Made by a program: the position numbers and the translations under genes. From assembly GCA_014730055.1 (NCBI GenBank), contig WJIV01000200.1:1-13228 (forward strand): a stretch of 13,228 bases of DNA, written 5' to 3'. The notes beneath the pieces were generated by a model. That model made no database searches and had not been told where the DNA came from. It saw nothing but the letters and a program-made list of their open reading frames with translations. Positions 1 through 6,377 of the stretch are shown here, one piece after another. The DNA comes from Candidatus Bathyarchaeota archaeon (GTDB lineage: Archaea > Thermoproteota > Bathyarchaeia > TCS64). The stretch's first letter is position 1; the number at the start of each line of letters is the position of its first letter.

Positions 1-248
1 AAGTACTCAGCTCCAGGATTAGGCAGACCCATAGCGTTCAACGCTCCATACTCGTAGGGAACGAGAGTCGGATTAGGGTGACCCTCTCTCGGTTCAGGGC
101 CTATGCTTTTTGTTATGACTGCTCCAGCTCCAGATTCGTAGACGCGTTTAAGGATGGAGGGAGTCATACCAAGCACCCCGGCTGCATTCATGCAAGGGTT
201 CTCCATCTTAAAGCCTGCTATATCTACGTTTAATTTTACTTTGGTCAT
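1..248 (-). CDS. pyrD: Dihydroorotate dehydrogenase, class 1 (5' part only)
   Basis: Oxidises dihydroorotate to orotate in pyrimidine synthesis using FMN; a cytoplasmic enzyme. Only the first 82 codons are in the window and the rest lies beyond base 1. The N-terminus reads MTKVKLNVDIAGFKMENPC and the start of the barrel is clear: NAAG at residues 21-24, VITKSIG at 44-50 (Lys47 is the conserved FMN-contacting lysine), then NAMGLPNPG at 71-79, the substrate/FMN loop typical of class 1 enzymes. The ATG at 246-248 is chosen because the family's N-terminus begins there. The frame stays open a little upstream without another good start, and GGTTGAG just before it is only a weak ribosome site. Class 1B enzymes usually pair with PyrK, which would lie outside the window. 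It is co-directional with the hydrolase upstream, with a 90-bp gap. Confidence 0.93.
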   Translation of the reverse strand, partial: MTKVKLNVDIAGFKMENPCMNAAGVLGMTPSILKRVYESGAGAVITKSIGPEPREGHPNPTLVPYEYGALNAMGLPNPGAEY

Positions 249-338
249 GATCTCAACCGTGTTTGTTTCTCTATGATATGCATATGGGCAGATAACATCT
301 TCTGATAATTCCAAAGTTGTAGATTGGACGTAATATTC

Positions 339-1079
339 TCAACTTACTGCATTGAGTAGTTCTATCATTGCTACCAGAATCTGTTCGTGCTGCTCTTCCT
401 CGGTTATCATAGCTTCGTTGTCACCATTCTGTGGCCCATAGGAACCAAATTGGGCGTGGTTTCCTCCCTCTATATTCTTGACGATTGTTTCCTCCGGCAG
501 CAGGTCCAGCGAGTTTTCTATATCTCCCTGGCTTGTTAGACCGTCCTCTGAGCCGTATATTGTGCACACTGTGATATTCTGCCCTTTTAGATCATCACTT
601 GAGGCAGGGTAGCTGGCCCAGAGGAAAAGCCCTTCGAAAACGCCGGGATTTCTATGGACTAGTCTAGCGGCCATAGAGCCACCCAGAGAGTGGCCGCCAA
701 CCACCCATAAGTCAACCTCTGGATATCTAGGCAGTATATCTAAAGCTGCGTCATAGTCAAATACAGCTAGATTTAGTGGCATATCAATGATCACCGTCAG
801 ATACCCCTCTCCGGCGATGCCATGCGCTAATGGAGCATATGCCCGGGGGTCTACCCTCCCTCCAGGATATATTATTACACCAACTCCTGATGATGAATCC
901 CTTGGGATAAAGAACAGATCTTTGTCTAATTTAACCCGGACAACGTTTGTTGACTCTAATGATTTTAATGCCTTCTGCTCAGGCTTATATGGGGTCTCAG
1001 CCCATACTATAAATCCGGCTGCAACTAGCAACAAAGTTACTGTTATTCCGATTAATATCTGATTCCTATAACGCATCAT
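339..1079 (-). CDS. Membrane-anchored alpha/beta hydrolase (Abhydrolase_5 type)
   Basis: A serine hydrolase of the alpha/beta fold, substrate unknown. Numbered from the ATG at 1079, the product has 246 residues. A short basic start (MMRYRNQ) is followed by a hydrophobic segment at about residues 8-25, so it is a signal anchor or uncleaved export signal with the enzyme outside the membrane. The nucleophile elbow GGHSLGG gives Ser131, GSEDG gives Asp179 and EGGNHAQFG gives His208, so the triad is complete. The stretch around the histidine is typical of the Abhydrolase_5/dienelactone-hydrolase-like group. The frame opens further upstream to an ATG at 1109, but a TATA-like ATTTAAATTT at 1111-1120 sits only bases from it, and a GGGAG lies 11 nt before the ATG at 1079, so I prefer 1079. 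It is divergent from nop5. Family confident, function not. Confidence 0.85.
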   Translation of the reverse strand: MMRYRNQILIGITVTLLLVAAGFIVWAETPYKPEQKALKSLESTNVVRVKLDKDLFFIPRDSSSGVGVIIYPGGRVDPRAYAPLAHGIAGEGYLTVIIDMPLNLAVFDYDAALDILPRYPEVDLWVVGGHSLGGSMAARLVHRNPGVFEGLFLWASYPASSDDLKGQNITVCTIYGSEDGLTSQGDIENSLDLLPEETIVKNIEGGNHAQFGSYGPQNGDNEAMITEEEQHEQILVAMIELLNAVS

Positions 1080-1110
1080 CGAAATATTAACTCCCAGACT
1101 TATGAACATA

Positions 1111-1165
1111 ATTTAAATTTGTGATATGTTTGGGATTGACAAGATTTAATTGACTCATAATATTC
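1111..1165. promoter_or_regulatory. Divergent promoter region, hydrolase / nop5
   Basis: The 123 bp between the hydrolase start (1079) and the nop5 start (1203) hold AT-rich promoter-like blocks. ATTTAAATTT at 1111-1120 is palindromic and could be the TATA box for the minus-strand hydrolase (about 35 nt before its ATG). TTTAAT at 1145-1150 and CATAATATT at 1155-1163 are candidates for nop5. The second would start RNA near 1186 and keep the GGAG at 1193-1196. The assignments are by spacing only. Confidence 0.4.
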
Positions 1166-1202
1166 TACTAACCGGATCTTCAGGTATGATGTGGAGTTAA
1201 TG

Positions 1203-2315
1203 ATGAGAGCAATAATTTTCGAGACGATAATAGGGGTCTACGCCCTCAATGAGGAAGGGGAGATACTCCACAAGGCTCTGTACCCACGTGACACTAAAAG
1301 GATAGCCAAGTTGATCTTTTCACAACGCAAGGGGGAGATCACAGAACCCGTGTCCGAGATACTGGACATGCTTAAAAAGGATGAGATTGGAGAAGTATCC
1401 TCCATGAATTCCGCCCTACTTGACACTATAATTGAAGAAGGTTTCTCAGTACAGCATTTATCATCCATAGATGTCGCAGTTGACCTGCAGAGAGAAATCG
1501 CAAAGTACGCAATGGATAATGGTTTCATCGAAGACGAAAACGCGTTCTTTGAGTTCAGCCAGGAAGTTACTACGACACTGGCAAGAGAGGAGGTTCATGA
1601 GAGGTTATCAGATCGTGAGAGACTCTTAATCCCGACTGTACAGCTGCTGGAGGAGTTGGACACGACGCTTAACAACCTGTCAGGAAGGATGAGGGAATGG
1701 TATGGAGTCCATTTTCCCGAACTCGGAAGAAGAGTTGACGATCATCAAGACTATGCAAAGATTATCACAATGTTTGGAGTAAGAGATAACATAACTGTCA
1801 AGACCCTTCAGGAGATGAGTCTTCGAAAACGAACAGCAGATCAAATAGTCGAGGTTTCCAAGACAAGTATGGGTGCACCATTATACGATGACGATCGGGA
1901 CATCCTGAGAAAATTCGCGGAAAAAAACCTTGATCTATATAGTTTCAGAGAAGAACTATCAGAATACATTGGATTACTTACCAAGGAGATAGCGCCAAAT
2001 ATTGCTCATCTCGCGGGTCCTACACTCGGAGCAAAGCTCATAGAGAAAGCAGGAGGACTCAGAAATATGGCTATGATGCCATCCAGCACCATACAGGTAT
2101 TAGGGGCAGAGAAGGCTCTCTTCAGAGCCCTTAAAAGTAACGCGAAGCCCCCCAAACACGGGTTAATTTTTCAGCATCCTTATGTACACAACGCCCCTAG
2201 AGGAAAAAGGGGAAGCCATGCACGCGGCCTTGCCGCTAAGATTGCCATTGCTGCTCGGGCAGACTGGTTCTCCGGTGATTTCATAGCAGATGACCTGTTG
2301 GAACAGCTTAAATAA
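1203..2315 (+). CDS. nop5: C/D-box RNP core protein Nop5 (Nop56/Nop58 family)
   Basis: Scaffold of the archaeal box C/D ribonucleoprotein. It bridges L7Ae bound to the guide RNA and the methyltransferase fibrillarin, directing 2'-O-methylation of rRNA and tRNA. The N-terminal fibrillarin-binding domain begins MRAIIFETIIG. A long coiled-coil middle follows (about residues 120-250), then the NOP domain: GPTLGAKLIEKAGGL, then PSSTIQVLGAEKALFRAL, HGLIFQHPYV and RGSHARGLAAKIAIAARADW, all highly conserved. At 370 aa it lacks the lysine-rich tail seen in many archaeal Nop5 proteins and ends soon after DWFSGD. The frame also allows GTG at 1191 and ATG at 1200. ATG at 1203 is chosen because GGAG at 1193-1196 is then 6 nt away. 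The partner gene flpA lies 0.5 kb downstream on the same strand. Confidence 0.95.
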   Translation: MRAIIFETIIGVYALNEEGEILHKALYPRDTKRIAKLIFSQRKGEITEPVSEILDMLKKDEIGEVSSMNSALLDTIIEEGFSVQHLSSIDVAVDLQREIAKYAMDNGFIEDENAFFEFSQEVTTTLAREEVHERLSDRERLLIPTVQLLEELDTTLNNLSGRMREWYGVHFPELGRRVDDHQDYAKIITMFGVRDNITVKTLQEMSLRKRTADQIVEVSKTSMGAPLYDDDRDILRKFAEKNLDLYSFREELSEYIGLLTKEIAPNIAHLAGPTLGAKLIEKAGGLRNMAMMPSSTIQVLGAEKALFRALKSNAKPPKHGLIFQHPYVHNAPRGKRGSHARGLAAKIAIAARADWFSGDFIADDLLEQLK

Positions 2316-2401
2316 CTCTTAACACTTTTATGTTAAATTTGCATTTAGATTTATCAATAATATAGTTATTCATGTGAAACGATATGTGATCTCGGAAAAG
2401 T

Positions 2402-2439
2402 AAATTTTATATCAAAATTTCTTGTTTTTTTGATTTTTT
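2402..2439 (+). terminator. AT-stem hairpin plus T-runs after nop5
   Basis: AAATTTT (2402-2408) and AAAATTT (2414-2420) are perfect inverted repeats around a 5-nt loop, followed by a run of seven T (2425-2431) and one of six T (2434-2439). Archaeal RNA polymerase terminates at oligo-T tracts, so this is a plausible end for the nop5 transcript about 90-120 nt after its stop. The stem is weak because it is all A/T. The rest of the 220-bp gap between nop5 and the next gene (2316-2535) holds a TATA box near 2497 and nothing else I can support. Confidence 0.4.
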
Positions 2440-2490
2440 AGTTAAATAGAATTGTGATCCATGTTATCATTCTTGATGTATAACGAGGAT

Positions 2491-2504
2491 TATATCTATA
2501 TATC
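2491..2504 (+). promoter_or_regulatory. TATA box for the small Cys-protein gene
   Basis: TATATCTATATATC, with the best core TATATAT at 2497-2503. Initiation about 26 nt downstream would fall near 2526, giving a leader of about 10 nt before the TTG at 2536. It indicates that this gene and probably flpA have a promoter separate from nop5. Confidence 0.55.
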
Positions 2505-2535
2505 ACCATACAATAAATAAACCGGGCGAAATTAA

Positions 2536-2781
2536 TTGTCGACTCTGTCTGAGGCTATGCAGGAAAAATTTGGGAGAAAGGATTGCCCATACTTACAGGA
2601 TTGTTCTGTACCCATCACAAAGGACTTTTTCCAGAGGATCTGCAAAACTCCGGGGTATCTCAATTGTCACCACTTTGCAAAAAGGGTTGGTGAGTTACAG
2701 ACCCCTATTACATGGCTTCAGAAACTTGCGGTTGACCAAGCGAAAATAATGGCAGCGGATCTAGAAGCCACACAGACTTAA
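2536..2781 (+). CDS. Small four-cysteine protein between nop5 and flpA
   Basis: An 81-residue protein that I do not recognise as a named family. It has four cysteines spaced C17-x5-C23-x12-C36-x7-C44 with His45 and His46 directly after the last, in the context DCPYLQDC, then FFQRIC and YLNCHHFAKR. This looks like a metal site, zinc or an iron-sulphur cluster, but nothing in the sequence decides which. There is no signal peptide or membrane segment, so it is cytoplasmic. The C-terminal third is a short helix-prone stretch. The start is TTG at 2536, about 36 nt after a strong TATA box. ATG at 2557 is the alternative and would keep all cysteines. It sits 32 bp before flpA on the same strand, so a role near the C/D-box RNP is possible but is inferred only from position. 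Confidence 0.75.
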   Translation: MSTLSEAMQEKFGRKDCPYLQDCSVPITKDFFQRICKTPGYLNCHHFAKRVGELQTPITWLQKLAVDQAKIMAADLEATQT

Positions 2782-2783
2782 AT

Positions 2784-2791
2784 CCATATAC
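2784..2791 (+). promoter_or_regulatory. TATA-like element before flpA
   Basis: CCATATAC lies 24-30 nt before the TTG at 2814. That is the spacing expected if transcription starts at or next to the start codon, a leaderless mRNA. No Shine-Dalgarno sequence is visible between it and the gene, which agrees with leaderless expression. Co-transcription from the upstream promoter is equally possible. Confidence 0.4.
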
Positions 2792-2813
2792 TTCTTTCTG
2801 ATACCGATAGCCT

Positions 2814-3494
2814 TTGAGACTTGAAACGTTACATCCGGGAGTATACAAGCTACATCGTGATAATCAGACATTTCTAGTAACTAGAAATCTTACACCAGGT
2901 AGGACGTTTTACAATGAGCCAGTATTTGAGTATGAGGGGGGTGAGTATAGGTCTTGGAACCCTACCCGTAGTAAATTAGCTGCCGCTATAATGAAGGAGT
3001 TGGAAATTATGCCGATTAGAGAGAGCTCAAAGGTTCTCTATCTTGGGGTAGCATCTGGAACGACTTGTAGCCACGTCTCCGATATTATTGGAGAAAAAGG
3101 GCATGTATGGGCGCTGGATTTCGCTCCTAGAGCGCTTAGAGACCTTCTTGATAATCTCTCTAGGTTTAGAACGAATATATCACCAATATTGGGTGATGCT
3201 CATAAACCTGGTAACTATGCTATGCTCGTTCCTAAGGTTGACGTGATCTTCGCTGATGTAGCTCAGCCGGATCAAGCTAAGATAATGGTACAGAACTCTA
3301 AGATTTTTTTAAAGAAAGGCGGCTGGGCGATGCTTTCAATTAAATCCCGGAGCATCGATGTCAGGATGAATCCAGATAAGATATTCAGTCTTCAGGCTGA
3401 GGTTCTGGAGAAAGGAGGATTATCAGTCTGTGAGATGGTCGAACTGGACCCCTTCGAGAAAGACCACGCTATGGCGATAGCCGAGTTTGCTTAA
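2814..3494 (+). CDS. flpA: Fibrillarin-like rRNA/tRNA 2'-O-methyltransferase
   Basis: The SAM-dependent methyltransferase of the box C/D RNP, acting with Nop5, L7Ae and guide RNAs. The product has 226 aa, the usual archaeal length. The short N-terminal beta domain contains HPGVYK and LTPGRTFYNEPV. The Rossmann fold has the SAM loop YLGVASGTT at residues 76-84, the acidic residue Asp102 after strand 2 (ALDFAPRALRDL), GDAHKP with Asp128, and VIFADVAQPDQA with Asp148. The catalytic set known for fibrillarins (Lys-Asp-Lys-His) is present as Lys54 (WNPTRSKLAAA), Asp148, Lys177 (SIKSRSID) and His218 (EKDHAMAIA). The start is TTG at 2814. There is no in-frame ATG before codon 60, and the family's N-terminus needs this start. 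Its last 26 bp overlap the end of rnhB on the other strand. Confidence 0.96.
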   Translation: MRLETLHPGVYKLHRDNQTFLVTRNLTPGRTFYNEPVFEYEGGEYRSWNPTRSKLAAAIMKELEIMPIRESSKVLYLGVASGTTCSHVSDIIGEKGHVWALDFAPRALRDLLDNLSRFRTNISPILGDAHKPGNYAMLVPKVDVIFADVAQPDQAKIMVQNSKIFLKKGGWAMLSIKSRSIDVRMNPDKIFSLQAEVLEKGGLSVCEMVELDPFEKDHAMAIAEFA

Positions 3495-4131
3495 AATCCT
3501 CTCGATATCTACTTACAGTGGACCAAGATTTTCGAATAAAATCCGGAAACTCTCTTCTTTCCTCAAAGTATCCCTCGAGAAACTTTGTCGTTTTTTTATC
3601 ATGGGGATAACCTGATCCGAAATCACCATGTACCTCTTTAAGATCATTTATCCGCTTATCCCGGAGAACTTTAGCAAGTATTGAAGCTGCGCCTGTTGAC
3701 ATGTATGTTCCATCTGCCTTAGGCTCACAGAATATCTCAATCGGATAAGGAATCACTTGTTTCATCTGTCTAGCGCACCTCCGATGATCAACGTCGGTTG
3801 GATCAACATATGCAATATCTGCGTCTAATTTTCTCAACACCTTTGCCATGGATAGCGTCTCAAGGTAGTTTAGTCTTCGTAATGGTTTTCCCCTAAACAC
3901 TACTTTATCTATCTCTCTGGGCTTAAGCTCGAAGTATTCTATCTTAAGTGCAATCTCCCTGATCTTGTGTGATAATCCTTCTCTTTTCTTGGGGCTAAGT
4001 AGCTTAGAATCCTTGACCCCCATCTCCTTTAATTTGTTAATTTCATCTATTCTAAAGACAACGCCAGCGATGACTAGGGGACCTATAACGCATCCTCTGC
4101 CCGCCTCGTCTACACCGGCGATCTTCAACAT
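3469..4131 (-). CDS. rnhB: Ribonuclease HII
   Basis: Cuts the RNA strand of RNA/DNA hybrids and removes single ribonucleotides from DNA; a cytoplasmic replication/repair enzyme. The 220 aa match the archaeal family. The N-terminal AGVDEAGRG gives the metal ligands Asp8 and Glu9 and the GRG backbone-contact motif. KDSKLLSPKKRE follows at 40-51. YVDPTDVD supplies Asp110 and KADGTYMSTGAASILAK supplies Asp140, completing the DEDD active site. GSGYPHDKKT (173-182) is the conserved C-terminal signature. TGAASILAK replaces the more common SAASI form but keeps the core. The start is the ATG at 4129-4131, 36 bp after the end of the upstream GT4 gene, so the two may be co-transcribed. The 3' end overlaps flpA by 26 bp. 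Confidence 0.95.
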   Translation of the reverse strand: MLKIAGVDEAGRGCVIGPLVIAGVVFRIDEINKLKEMGVKDSKLLSPKKREGLSHKIREIALKIEYFELKPREIDKVVFRGKPLRRLNYLETLSMAKVLRKLDADIAYVDPTDVDHRRCARQMKQVIPYPIEIFCEPKADGTYMSTGAASILAKVLRDKRINDLKEVHGDFGSGYPHDKKTTKFLEGYFEERREFPDFIRKSWSTVSRYREDFKQTRLSP

Positions 4132-4167
4132 GTTCCATGATATATGGAGGGTTATGTAAAAAACCAG

Positions 4168-5268
4168 CTATTCCATTAGTTTCTTATATTCTTCAAGGTA
4201 TCTTAAAGTATTCTTCTCAATATCATGATTCTGCAAGATTGTCTTTCTCGCCTTCTTTCCAAGCTCCGGTTTTTCAGCTGCCATTTGTATACATTCGGCC
4301 AAGTCCGGAATGTTGCCTGGTTTGAAGAGGTAGCCGTTTTCTCCATGTTTTACGAGCTCATCACATCCGTAGTGATTTACAGCAACGGGCGTGCAACCAC
4401 TTGCCATGGCCTCCTGAAGTGAGGTCGACAATCCTTCGCGGATCGAGGAAAGAACAAAAACATCGCATTTACCTAAAAATTTTTCAGGATACTGAACTCT
4501 GCCATGAAAGATGGATTTTACACCGTATCTTTCAGATAGCCTCTTTAGCTTATAAAGTTCCGGGCCATCTCCAGCTATATGGATATGACAGTCTAGCTTT
4601 TTCTCGATAAGCTTCATTGCTTTTAATGTGTCCTGCACTCTTTTCTCTGGAACCAGCCTGCCTAATACACCAATGTTTATGGTTGAGCCTTGTTTTCTTT
4701 TGACCGGAGAGAATCTCTTAACATCAATTCCAATTGGTAGAACGCGTGAGTTGACTTCTAAGGATCCCAAGAGCCCTTGCAGATATCGAGATACTGTAAC
4801 CACGGTTGAGGCTTGTCTTAGGATATTTCTGCAGATAGGCCTTAAGATACTTTTCTCTACAGTATAAGTAATGTCGCTTCCATGACAGGTTATAATGACC
4901 GGTCTGGATTTTTTTGCTTGAATTACCGGTACACCTAAAGGTATTGCGATGTGAAGGTGGATAAGTGTCTCTTTTGAAGCAACAATATTTGCAAAAGCCG
5001 ACGTCAAGTATAGTGGGAGGGTCGACAGGATAGGATAGGGCGCCCCTTTCATAGTCTGCTCAGCTATAAACTCCATTCGCTTGTATGGCAAATACGGAAA
5101 CCTCCTGACCTCGAATTTTTCCGAGTAATGCTCCAAGGTCCTGCTCCTCGGCGCCAATACAGAAAGTTCAACATACCTTGATAGTTCTCGGCACTGAGAC
5201 TGGACGAATGCTCCATTGTAATCACCAAGGTATCGGGGATAACTGGGGGTTACAACTAGAACATTCAT
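4168..5268 (-). CDS. GT4-family glycosyltransferase
   Basis: A retaining GT-B-fold glycosyltransferase moving a sugar from a nucleotide-sugar donor to an unknown acceptor, probably at the inner face of the membrane. The product is 366 aa. The N-terminal acceptor domain starts MNVLVVTPSYPRYLGDYNGA with the glycine-rich loop. ITCHGSDITY lies at 126-135 and VTVSRYL at 157-163. The C-terminal donor domain begins near residue 195: GVLGRLVPEKR with Arg204 and Lys209 (phosphate contacts), HIAGDGPE (230-237), then the EX7E motif REGLSTSLQEAMA with Glu278 and Glu286. The ATG at 5268 lies 26-31 nt from a TATA-like stretch, suggesting a leaderless mRNA. It is divergent from another GT4 gene, so the pair probably serves one glycan. 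Substrates cannot be read from sequence. Confidence 0.92.
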   Translation of the reverse strand: MNVLVVTPSYPRYLGDYNGAFVQSQCRELSRYVELSVLAPRSRTLEHYSEKFEVRRFPYLPYKRMEFIAEQTMKGAPYPILSTLPLYLTSAFANIVASKETLIHLHIAIPLGVPVIQAKKSRPVIITCHGSDITYTVEKSILRPICRNILRQASTVVTVSRYLQGLLGSLEVNSRVLPIGIDVKRFSPVKRKQGSTINIGVLGRLVPEKRVQDTLKAMKLIEKKLDCHIHIAGDGPELYKLKRLSERYGVKSIFHGRVQYPEKFLGKCDVFVLSSIREGLSTSLQEAMASGCTPVAVNHYGCDELVKHGENGYLFKPGNIPDLAECIQMAAEKPELGKKARKTILQNHDIEKNTLRYLEEYKKLME

Positions 5269-5306
5269 TAAATAGAGTTATTAATATTTAGAAATTATTT
5301 AATGTT
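5269..5306. promoter_or_regulatory. 38-bp shared divergent promoter of the two GT4 genes
   Basis: The whole gap between the two start codons is 38 bp and nearly all A/T. TTATTAATATTTA (5278-5290) is centred about 23 nt before the plus-strand ATG at 5307. Read on the other strand, TTAAATAAT (5293-5301) is centred about 29 nt before the minus-strand ATG at 5268. The two TATA positions lie almost side by side, so both genes would give leaderless transcripts from abutting promoters and could be expressed together or compete. Confidence 0.6.
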
Positions 5307-6377
5307 ATGGATTTGAGGGTTTGCTTCCTGGCTCTGGAGTACTTCGGGTGGGGTAGATTTGGTGGTATAGGTAAGGCCACCAAAGATATTGCAGAAGGGT
5401 TAGCTGAGAGAGGGTTAGATGTTTATGTTGTTACTCCCCTGAGTGAAAATCATAGAGAGAATGAGGAGGTAAATGGCGTTAAGATTTTAGGGTATCCATT
5501 ATGGAAAATTTCACCCAGTAGAAAAGTATTCAAAGAGATTGATGCCGATGTTTATCACAGTCAGGACCCCAGTCCATCGACGGTCTTTGCCCTAAGATCC
5601 ATGCCGGATAGAATCCACCTCGTAACATTTCAAAACCCTAAATCGATTAATGATTGGTCTAAGGTTAACAGGTACTACAGGCCAAGAAGGCTACTGTATA
5701 ATAATATCATAGAACCCCTGATAAGAAAACAGATCAGGAGATGTAATAGATTATTCTGTCAAGCAAATTATACGTTGAGGAAAGCAAAGGAAATCTATTG
5801 CCTTGAATCAGAGCCATTATTTCTTCCAAACCCTATTAGTATCCCGGAGCGAGAACCCTGTAAGTCAAGGGATGCTATGATCTTGTTTTTGGGGAGGCTG
5901 GATGGGGAGAAGAATCCTGAGAGATTCATCGAACTATCAGCGAATTTTCCAGGTTTAGATTTTTTTTTAGCAGGGCAGACACATTCAGAGAAAAGGAAAA
6001 AACATTTGGGTAAATTATGGAAACCAGAAAATATGCATCAGGTAGGGTTTGTGGAAGGTGTTTTAAAGGATGGCTTGCTTGAGAGAAGCTGGGTACTTGT
6101 GAATACTAGTGTCAGTGAATGCCTGCCGGTTTCCTTCCTAGAGGCTCTATCAAACCGGTGCTCAATATTGAGTAATCATGATCCCGATGGACTGACATCT
6201 AGGTTCGGTTTTTACACGCCAATTGGTGATTTTGAGAATGGTTTGGAGTTCCTACTTGATGGTGATAGATGGAGGGATTTAGGCAATGCTGGGTTTAGAT
6301 ACGTCAAAGAAAACCATGAAATTGGTAAGGTATTAGATCTTCATCTGGAACATTATACAGAGCTCTCAAAGTCCTAA
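5307..6377 (+). CDS. GT4-family glycosyltransferase, second of a divergent pair
   Basis: A GT-B glycosyltransferase of 356 aa with donor and acceptor unknown. The N-terminus RVCFLALEYFGWGRFGGIGK has the glycine loop of the acceptor domain. DADVYHSQDP (about 79-88) is the usual H-x-D-like segment and NPISIP (about 175-180) marks the domain linker. The donor domain carries LFLGRLDGEKNPERF with the conserved Arg and Lys, FFLAGQT, and the EX7E motif as SECLPVSFLEAL (both glutamates present). It is clearly distinct from its divergent neighbour, so this is not a recent duplication. There is no signal peptide or membrane helix. The ATG at 5307 is preceded by a TATA box at leaderless spacing. The stop TAA (6375-6377) interlocks with the TAG of the convergent M81 gene. 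Confidence 0.9.
   Translation: MDLRVCFLALEYFGWGRFGGIGKATKDIAEGLAERGLDVYVVTPLSENHRENEEVNGVKILGYPLWKISPSRKVFKEIDADVYHSQDPSPSTVFALRSMPDRIHLVTFQNPKSINDWSKVNRYYRPRRLLYNNIIEPLIRKQIRRCNRLFCQANYTLRKAKEIYCLESEPLFLPNPISIPEREPCKSRDAMILFLGRLDGEKNPERFIELSANFPGLDFFLAGQTHSEKRKKHLGKLWKPENMHQVGFVEGVLKDGLLERSWVLVNTSVSECLPVSFLEALSNRCSILSNHDPDGLTSRFGFYTPIGDFENGLEFLLDGDRWRDLGNAGFRYVKENHEIGKVLDLHLEHYTELSKS

Noticed and set aside
1200..1206. ATGATGA at the nop5 start matches the C box of a C/D guide RNA.
   Set aside because: No CTGA D box follows within about 60 nt, and the bases are explained by the ATG ATG start codons.
2374..2388. GTGAAAC followed by another GTG, resembling the 34-bp element.
   Set aside because: The spacing is 12 bp rather than 10, the second half-site is incomplete and there is no TCGTTC or AAGAACA flank.
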